Below are positions 57,869 through 64,000 of a stretch of DNA of 64,000 nucleotides, one piece after another. The notes below the pieces were generated by a model. The model did no database searches. It saw nothing but the letters and a program-made list of their open reading frames with translations, and was not told the origin of the DNA. The position numbers and the translations under genes were made by a program. Location: NCBI RefSeq assembly GCF_001444425.1, contig NZ_CP013189.1:1302001-1366000 (forward strand), given 5' to 3'. The DNA is from Pseudohongiella spirulinae. GTDB lineage: Bacteria; Pseudomonadota; Gammaproteobacteria; Pseudomonadales; Pseudohongiellaceae. Position 1 is the stretch's first letter. Every line of letters begins with the position of its first letter.

Positions 57869-59260
57869 ATGAGATACATCAGTACACGGGGTAAATCGCC
57901 TGTCTGTAATTTCGAACAGGTTTTATTGACTGGTCTCGCACCGGACGGTGGCTTGTATGTGCCGGAAACACTGCCAGTGTTCAGTCAGGAAGAAATTGCT
58001 TCCTGGGGTGGGCTGAGTTACCCGAAATTAGCGTTCAAAATTATTCAGCCATTCATTGATGGTGAAATCCCGGATGATGTGCTGGAGCGTATCATTGACG
58101 AGAGCTACGAAGGTTTTACACATCCCGCCGTAGCGCCTTTGCGGATGCTCGACAGCAATGAATGGGTGCTGGAACTGTATTGCGGACCGACTCTGGCTTT
58201 CAAGGATTTTGCTCTGCAATTATTGGGGCGCCTGCTAGACTACGTGCTGATGCGCGATAATAAAAAAGTGGCAGTACTGGGCGCGACATCCGGTGACACC
58301 GGCTCTGCGGCGCTGGAAGGGTGTCGTCATTGCCCGAATATCGACCTGTTTATCCTGCATCCCTATCAGCGGGTCTCGGAAGTTCAACGTCGCCAGATGA
58401 CTACTATCCCTGGTGACAATGTGCACAACATCGCTTTACGCGGTAACTTTGATGATTGCCAGCGAATTGTGAAGGCCGCTTTTGGCAATCAGCAATTTTT
58501 GCCGGAAAATAGACAACTGGTGGCTGTGAATTCAATTAACTGGGCCAGAATCATGGCGCAGATCGTCTATTATTTTTCAGCATCTTTGCAGCTTGGTGGA
58601 CCACAGCGTCCGGTATCTTTTTCGGTGCCTACCGGTAATTTCGGCGATATTTATGCGGGTTACCTGGCGCGTCAGATGGGCTTGCCCATTGATCAGTTGG
58701 TGATTGCAACCAATCGAAATGACATCCTGCACAGACTGATCAGCGATAATGAATACTCGCTGGGTGAGCTGGAGCATACGCTTTCTCCCAGTATGGATAT
58801 TATGGTGTCGAGTAACTTCGAGCGATATCTGTTTGATCTGTTTGATCGCGATGCGGACAAGGTCGCACAGTTTGTGACCGGGCTGGGCAAGAGCCCACAG
58901 AAACTGGATGAGGGGCAATGGACACGTGCCCGTGAATTGTTTTCCAGTCTGAGCGTTGATGATCAGACGACCTGTGATGTTATCGCTGACATTTATAGGA
59001 CCACCGGTTTTCTGATCGATCCGCACACCGCAATAGGTGTAAAGGCCGCCCGTGAATGTCGCCGGCAGCGCTCGGTGCCGATGATTACGCTGGCAACGGC
59101 TCATCCGGTTAAATTTGCCGACGCAGTAGAAAAGGCAGGATTGGACAGTCCGGCCTTGCCACCGCATCTTGCGGATCTGCTGGAGCGCGAAGAACGTTAT
59201 GCCGTTCTGGATAATGACATTGTGGCTGTCACGGAGTTTATGCAGCAGCATTTATGCTGA
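57869..59260 (+). CDS. thrC: Threonine synthase
   Basis: PLP enzyme converting O-phosphohomoserine to threonine (463 residues). ATG 57869 gives MRYISTRGKSPVCNFEQVLL. The PLP lysine is in CGPTLAFKDFALQ, with GATSGDTGSAALEG and FSVPTGNFGDIYAGYLARQM binding the cofactor. It overlaps recJ by 7 bases. Confidence 0.96.
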   Translation: MRYISTRGKSPVCNFEQVLLTGLAPDGGLYVPETLPVFSQEEIASWGGLSYPKLAFKIIQPFIDGEIPDDVLERIIDESYEGFTHPAVAPLRMLDSNEWVLELYCGPTLAFKDFALQLLGRLLDYVLMRDNKKVAVLGATSGDTGSAALEGCRHCPNIDLFILHPYQRVSEVQRRQMTTIPGDNVHNIALRGNFDDCQRIVKAAFGNQQFLPENRQLVAVNSINWARIMAQIVYYFSASLQLGGPQRPVSFSVPTGNFGDIYAGYLARQMGLPIDQLVIATNRNDILHRLISDNEYSLGELEHTLSPSMDIMVSSNFERYLFDLFDRDADKVAQFVTGLGKSPQKLDEGQWTRARELFSSLSVDDQTTCDVIADIYRTTGFLIDPHTAIGVKAARECRRQRSVPMITLATAHPVKFADAVEKAGLDSPALPPHLADLLEREERYAVLDNDIVAVTEFMQQHLC

Positions 59261-60996
59261 TTGAGCGACGTCCAACCAGGATTTCCGACGCGCTGCAGGC
59301 GAGCTTGCCGCCCTTGCTGGCTCGCCTTTACGGTGCCAGGAATATCACTGATCCGACGGAGCTGGAGCTGAGTGCTGGGCGTTTACTGCCGCCCGGTGAT
59401 CTATTGGGGCTATCGCAGGCCGTCGAGCTGTTATGCCAGATGCTGGAGCAGCAGGGGCGTGTGCTTGTGGTATCAGACTTTGATGTCGATGGAGCCACCA
59501 GTTGTGCCGTTGTCATTCGTGCTTTGAGCCAGATGGGTTTTCAGCATCTGGACTACATCGTACCGGATAGATTTACCTACGGTTATGGTCTCAGTCCTGA
59601 GATCGTTGACCTTGCGGTTGAGCGTCATCCTGATCTCATCATCACTGTTGATAATGGTATTTCCAGCATAGACGGTGTTGATCGTGCCCGACTTGCCGGT
59701 ATTAAAGTTCTGATTACTGATCATCATCTGCCTCCCGAAGACTTGCCCGCCGCTGACGCCATTGTTAACCCGAATCAGCGTGATTGTGAGTTTGCCAGCA
59801 AGGCTCTGGCCGGGGTGGGCGTGGCGTTTTATTTGATGCTGGCATTACGTGCGCGCTTGCGTGAGACAGGTTGGTTTGAGAAAAATGGATTGGCTGAACC
59901 GCGCCTGGCCGATTTGCTTGACCTGGTAGCGCTTGGAACAGTTGCCGACGTGGTGGCTCTGGATCAGAATAATCGCATTCTGGTTCATGAAGGGCTGCGC
60001 CGAATACGCGCGGGCCATGCCTGCGCAGGCATTCTGGCACTACTGGAGTTGTCCGGGCGCAATCGTTCGAATCTGCAGGCATCCGATCTGGGATTTGCCG
60101 TCGCTCCCAGGCTAAATGCCGCTGGACGACTCGAGGACATGTCGCTGGGTATTGCCTGTCTGCTAACCGATGACCCTGATTCTGCGCGCCGCGTAGCCCG
60201 GCAACTGGATACTATCAATACGGAACGCAAACGCATAGAGGCCGATATGCGTGAGCAGGCTCTGCAGACGATGAATGACCTGCAGGCAGAAATGCTCAGC
60301 GGCCAAGCTGCGTTACCAGCCGCGCTGTGTCTGTACAACCCGGATTGGCATCAGGGTGTGGCAGGTATACTGGCTTCGCGAGTTAAGGAACAATTCCATC
60401 GACCGGTTATCATTTTTGCGAATGCGGGTGCTGATGCCGATGGTAACGGGGAATTAAAAGGGTCGGCCAGATCCATTCCCGGACTTCATATACGGGATCT
60501 GCTGGACAGCGTCGCCAGCAGGCATCCGGGGCTCATCAGCAAGTTTGGCGGCCACGCCATGGCTGCTGGACTGAGTTTGCCTGAATCTAATTTGTCGGCT
60601 TTTATAGAAGCGTTTCAGCAGGCGGCAGCCGGGCAACTTGATGACGCTGCCCTGCAGCAGAAAGTATTGAGTGATGGAGAGCTTGATATCGATGCGTTTT
60701 CGCTGCAAACGGCCGAGCTGCTGCGTCAGGCCGGGCCATGGGGGCAGGGCTTTCCAGCACCATTATTTGACGGTGAATTCTCATTGATCGATCAGAGGCT
60801 GGTTGGTGGGTTTCATCTCAAGATGATCGTCAGTCCGGATGGCGGGCAGACTATGCTTGATGCAATTGCATTTAATATCGACTCCAATGTGTGGCCCGAC
60901 CCATCAAAGCGCAAGGTAACGCTGGTTTATCGGCTGGATGTGAATGAGTTTCGTGGTCAGCAGCAGCTTCAACTACTGGTCGAACACCTTCTTTGA
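59254..60996 (+). CDS. recJ: Single-stranded-DNA exonuclease RecJ
   Basis: 5'-3' ssDNA exonuclease of the DHH family (580 residues). Metal motifs are VSDFDVDGATSCAVV, ITVDNGISS and ITDHHLPPEDLPAADAIVNP, and the DHHA1 domain has FGGHAMAAGLSL, followed by the C-terminal OB-fold. It begins inside the end of thrC. Confidence 0.95.
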   Translation: MLIERRPTRISDALQASLPPLLARLYGARNITDPTELELSAGRLLPPGDLLGLSQAVELLCQMLEQQGRVLVVSDFDVDGATSCAVVIRALSQMGFQHLDYIVPDRFTYGYGLSPEIVDLAVERHPDLIITVDNGISSIDGVDRARLAGIKVLITDHHLPPEDLPAADAIVNPNQRDCEFASKALAGVGVAFYLMLALRARLRETGWFEKNGLAEPRLADLLDLVALGTVADVVALDQNNRILVHEGLRRIRAGHACAGILALLELSGRNRSNLQASDLGFAVAPRLNAAGRLEDMSLGIACLLTDDPDSARRVARQLDTINTERKRIEADMREQALQTMNDLQAEMLSGQAALPAALCLYNPDWHQGVAGILASRVKEQFHRPVIIFANAGADADGNGELKGSARSIPGLHIRDLLDSVASRHPGLISKFGGHAMAAGLSLPESNLSAFIEAFQQAAAGQLDDAALQQKVLSDGELDIDAFSLQTAELLRQAGPWGQGFPAPLFDGEFSLIDQRLVGGFHLKMIVSPDGGQTMLDAIAFNIDSNVWPDPSKRKVTLVYRLDVNEFRGQQQLQLLVEHLL

Positions 60997-61138
60997 TCGA
61001 AAGTTGTTACTTTTTATCACAATAAGCGCTGACAAAGCTGGATATGAAGCGCTACAATCGGGCAGATATTCATCTGAAAAAAACAATAAATTAATCAGGT
61101 ATACAACAAAGAGTTACGGATTATTGTGGAGAGTCCTG

Positions 61139-63292
61139 ATGCCTAAGAGTCTGGTTCTGATTGCCTCAAGCCTGTTTCTGGTTCTGCTGTCGCTGACAGC
61201 CAGGGCAGAGGTTTATTATGGCGATGAGATTGAGGTCGAGCTGATTGCCGAGACCACCAATGCCGTGCCCGGTGAAACACTCTGGACCGCGATTCGGCTG
61301 ACTCCGACTGAAGGCTGGCATACCTATTCTAAATGGCCCGGTGACAGTGGCGATGCCACCATGATCCATGAATGGCGTCTGCCACAAGGCGCAACAGCAG
61401 GCGAGATTCAATGGCCTGTTCCCACCTGGCTGCCGTTCCCGGGTACCGATCTGGTGACTTTCTCGTACAAAGAGGAAGTTTTGTTGATGGTGCCAATTGA
61501 GGTTCCGGCGGATTTCCGTGGCGACACCTTTGATATGACGGCACATGTTGAATGGCAGGTGTGCGACCTGATTTGTCTGATTGAGGATGCGGAAATCAGT
61601 CTCTCAGTGCCGGCTACTGGTGGGACGCTGGAGCCCAATCCTCAATGGGCCGATGCCTTCGCAGCGACGCGGGATACCTGGCCGACGGACGATCACACAC
61701 TTGACGGACTGTTTGCCATCGCCGGTGATCGCATCAGCTTTTCAGTTTCCTCCAATGACCGCGAATTTGCTGATGTGGAACAGGCCTGGTTTTTCCCTGA
61801 ACGGCGTCGGGTTCTCTCGCCAGGCCCACTGCGCGATGTCACTCTCTACCCCGGATTGATTCAGATCACCCATGGTCAGGCTCGTCGTCAGTTGACAGAT
61901 CTGACTGAAATTGCCGGCTTGCTGGCCGTTGAACGTCGCAATGGTGAATTCGACGGTTTTGTCATTAACGCCACAGCAGCAACACCGGAAGGGCTGGCCG
62001 CACTGGCAACTGTTGCCGCTGAGCAAAGCAGCAGCAATACCGGCAGTGGCGCCAGCGATGCGCCCGGCCTGCTGATGATCATGGTATTTGCGCTGGCCGG
62101 CGGTTTGATCCTGAACCTGATGCCGTGTGTGTTTCCCGTCTTGTCTTTGAAAGTGCTTAACCTGACATCCAAAAGTGGCTCGTCGGTCGCGCAATATCGC
62201 ATTCATGGCATCGCGTACACGTTGGGTATTGTTTTGTCGTTTATGCTGTTGGCCTCAATCCTGCTGGCCCTGCGGGCGGGTGGTGAGGCAGTCGGCTGGG
62301 CATTTCAGCTGCAGTCTCCCTGGTTTGTGGCGGCCTTGGTATTCCTGTTTTTTGTGATTGGCTTGAGTCTGTCAGGTATTTACGAATTCGGAACCTCATT
62401 TATGGGGGTTGGCAGCAATCTGACAACCGGTAATGGTTACCGGGCTTCATTCTTTACGGGAGTGCTGGCGACGGTGGTTGCCAGCCCCTGTACAGCGCCT
62501 TTCATGGGTGCGGCTCTTGGTTTTGCCCTGTCGCAGTCGTGGGCGGTGGCCATGATTGTGTTTGCCTTCCTGGGACTTGGTATGGCTCTGCCGTTCCTGA
62601 TTCTGTCATTCAGTCCGGCTCTGATGCGCCATATGCCGAAGCCAGGCCCATGGATGGAGACATTCAAGGAGTTTATGGCCTTCCCGATGTACGCGGCCGC
62701 TCTCTGGTTGCTGTGGGTGCTGGGTACGCAGGTCGGCGTTAACGGCATGGTAGCGGTTGCTTCCGGTGCGCTGGCGATGGCACTGGCGCTGTGGTTGTTG
62801 CAGAAAAGTAACGGACGCAGTGTCGCCCTGCAATGGGCCGGTCGTCTTACCAGCCTGGCATTGATTATCGCTGCACTCTCAGTGCTTCGTACCCCGTTGC
62901 TGTTGCCTTCGGGGGGTGGTGTGGATATGACCGGCGAAGCTTACAGCGCAGAGTTTGAACCATTTTCCAGTGCCCGTGTCGAAGAATTGCGCGCCAATGG
63001 TCAGCCAGTACTGGTTAATATGACCGCTGCCTGGTGTATTACCTGCCTGGCTAACGAGCAGACAACGCTGAGTACACGGCGTGTACAGCAGGCCATGGTG
63101 GATTATGGGATCACCTATATGAAGGGCGACTGGACCAATCAGGATCCTGAGATCACTCGCGTGCTGGATGCTTTTAACCGGCCCAGCGTTCCTTTGTATA
63201 TCTTGTATCCCGGCAATACCAGCGATGAGCCGATCATATTGCCGCAACTGCTGACACCAGGCATTGTTATTGATGCGCTGGCCAGCCTCTGA
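61139..63292 (+). CDS. dsbD: Thiol:disulfide interchange protein DsbD family (ScsB-like N-domain)
   Basis: Moves electrons from cytoplasmic thioredoxin to periplasmic thiol proteins (717 residues from ATG 61139, GGAGAG upstream). A signal peptide is followed by an N-terminal periplasmic domain with a Cys pair (WQVCDLICLIEDAE; Cys142, Cys146), a transmembrane block from about 310 to 595 (LNLMPCVFPVLSLKVL; ATVVASPCTAPFMGAALGFA hold its two cysteines), and a C-terminal thioredoxin-like domain with TAAWCITCLANE. The N-domain resembles the ScsB type more than classic DsbD. Its likely partner DsbC is encoded 5 kb upstream. Confidence 0.9.
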   Translation: MPKSLVLIASSLFLVLLSLTARAEVYYGDEIEVELIAETTNAVPGETLWTAIRLTPTEGWHTYSKWPGDSGDATMIHEWRLPQGATAGEIQWPVPTWLPFPGTDLVTFSYKEEVLLMVPIEVPADFRGDTFDMTAHVEWQVCDLICLIEDAEISLSVPATGGTLEPNPQWADAFAATRDTWPTDDHTLDGLFAIAGDRISFSVSSNDREFADVEQAWFFPERRRVLSPGPLRDVTLYPGLIQITHGQARRQLTDLTEIAGLLAVERRNGEFDGFVINATAATPEGLAALATVAAEQSSSNTGSGASDAPGLLMIMVFALAGGLILNLMPCVFPVLSLKVLNLTSKSGSSVAQYRIHGIAYTLGIVLSFMLLASILLALRAGGEAVGWAFQLQSPWFVAALVFLFFVIGLSLSGIYEFGTSFMGVGSNLTTGNGYRASFFTGVLATVVASPCTAPFMGAALGFALSQSWAVAMIVFAFLGLGMALPFLILSFSPALMRHMPKPGPWMETFKEFMAFPMYAAALWLLWVLGTQVGVNGMVAVASGALAMALALWLLQKSNGRSVALQWAGRLTSLALIIAALSVLRTPLLLPSGGGVDMTGEAYSAEFEPFSSARVEELRANGQPVLVNMTAAWCITCLANEQTTLSTRRVQQAMVDYGITYMKGDWTNQDPEITRVLDAFNRPSVPLYILYPGNTSDEPIILPQLLTPGIVIDALASL

Positions 63293-63321
63293 GTCAACCG
63301 GCCAAAAAGGAGAGTGAGCCC

Positions 63322-64000
63322 TTGAATATCAGGTCAAACACTCCGCTGGTTAATTTTGCTGCGACAGCTGCATTAGTGGCACTCAGTGTCTATTTGCTGG
63401 TGGTAGGGCAGCAACTTTTCTTACCACTGGTTATCGCCATCGTTTTCTGGTTTTTGATCAATGTGCTGGCCAGTCTGATTGTCCGCCTCAGGCTGGGTTC
63501 GGTGACTATCCCGCGACCTCTTTGTTTTCTGGCCGCTGTTCTGGTGCTATTCGCAGTTGTTGGCATCATCGTGCAGTTTGTCAGTGGCAGCCTGAATGAC
63601 CTGGGCAGTGTGGCTCGCGTTTACGAGGCTAATCTGCGCAGTTTCTGGCAGTCGCTACCGTTTACTGCGGAATTCCCGGCTGGCGGATTCTCCCAGGTGT
63701 TGACTGAGTGGCTGGATATTTCTGCCATGATTACGGCGCTTGCGTTGACCTTTACAGGTTTGGCGGCTGATGGGGTGCTGATCACCATTTATGTCGGATT
63801 TCTGTTGTTTGAACAGGGTAATTTCAATCAAAAATTATCGGCTCTGGTTGGCAATCCTGAACGCGAGAAGCGGGTCAGGCGGATCATTGAAAAAGTCCGA
63901 GCGGACATTCAGAAGTATATCACCATCAAGCTTTTCACCAGCGCACTCACAGGTACGCTGAGTTACCTGATTCTGCGTCTGCTGGGCGTCAATTTTCCGG
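63322..64000 (+). CDS. AI-2E/PerM-family transporter, 3' end cut by the window
   Basis: The frame opens at TTG 63322, seven bases after AGGAGAG, and stays open to the window end (226 codons). It encodes a membrane protein with N-terminal hydrophobic hairpins (AALVALSVYLLVVGQQLFLP, LCFLAAVLVLFAVVGIIVQF) and the family segment IEKVRADIQKYITIKLFTSA. The AI-2E exporter (TqsA/PerM) family matches. Substrate unknown. Confidence 0.85.
   Translation, partial: MNIRSNTPLVNFAATAALVALSVYLLVVGQQLFLPLVIAIVFWFLINVLASLIVRLRLGSVTIPRPLCFLAAVLVLFAVVGIIVQFVSGSLNDLGSVARVYEANLRSFWQSLPFTAEFPAGGFSQVLTEWLDISAMITALALTFTGLAADGVLITIYVGFLLFEQGNFNQKLSALVGNPEREKRVRRIIEKVRADIQKYITIKLFTSALTGTLSYLILRLLGVNFP

Overview
The window is a dense, mostly housekeeping stretch of a gammaproteobacterial chromosome. 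Several gene orders match the Pseudomonas/Cellvibrio side of the class: ndk-rlmN-rodZ-ispG-hisS-yfgM-bamB-der, xseA/guaB-guaA-tadA-purL, yfjD-ypjD/ffh-rpsP-rimM-trmD-rplS and dsbC-hom-thrC-recJ. GC content is moderate and even by eye. I see no prophage, insertion sequence, CRISPR array or rRNA operon. The genus cannot be named from the sequence alone.

Layout. 1-4 kb: a tandem pair of exported amidohydrolases (the first cut by the window edge), then a convergent di-haem cytochrome c peroxidase-like gene with an unusual Met/Gly/His-rich linker. 4-8.5 kb (minus strand): katG, a periplasmic rhodanese and a YeeE/YedE sulfur transporter, closely spaced. 8.7-11 kb: tRNA-Leu(CAA), queA and mdh. 11-13.4 kb: a LytS/AlgZ-type kinase with a LytTR response regulator, then an Lrp-type regulator facing leuA. 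13.7-18.4 kb: leuA behind a structured leader, then an ECF sigma factor, a zinc-finger anti-sigma factor, an unrecognised exported coiled-coil protein and a small zinc-ribbon protein. 18.4-29.4 kb: a PHP-domain phosphoesterase, then iscR-iscS directly followed by ndk. The usual iscU-iscA-hscBA-fdx block is missing, and so is pilF between rlmN and rodZ. The run ends with rodZ, ispG, hisS, yfgM, bamB and der.

29.4-35.8 kb: a metallo-beta-lactamase-fold hydrolase, DoxX, rodA, a chemoreceptor whose ligand-type domain lies after its signalling domain, a DsbA-like protein and xseA. 35.8-43.7 kb: guaB, guaA, tadA, purL and a small YqfO/NIF3-type protein. 43.8-44.6 kb: an unannotated GGA-rich intergenic element with a promoter, hairpins and an end structure, which looks like a CsrA/RsmA-sequestering small RNA, followed by a Nudix hydrolase. 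44.6-49.8 kb: a phage-shock-protein locus (pspA, pspB, a double-domain pspC and a DUF3135 gene) with a visible sigma-54 promoter, divergent from pspF. After pspF come a 7TM-PAS protein with no output domain and a phosphopantetheinyl transferase. 49.8-64 kb: yfjD and ypjD opposite ffh-rpsP-rimM-trmD-rplS, then dsbC-hom-thrC-recJ-dsbD and the start of an AI-2E/PerM-type transporter that runs off the window.

The most interesting observations are the Csr/Rsm-type small RNA candidate (about 43818-43960), the collapsed isc locus, the Met/His-rich peroxidase, the sigma/anti-sigma operon carrying an unknown protein, and the structured leuA leader.
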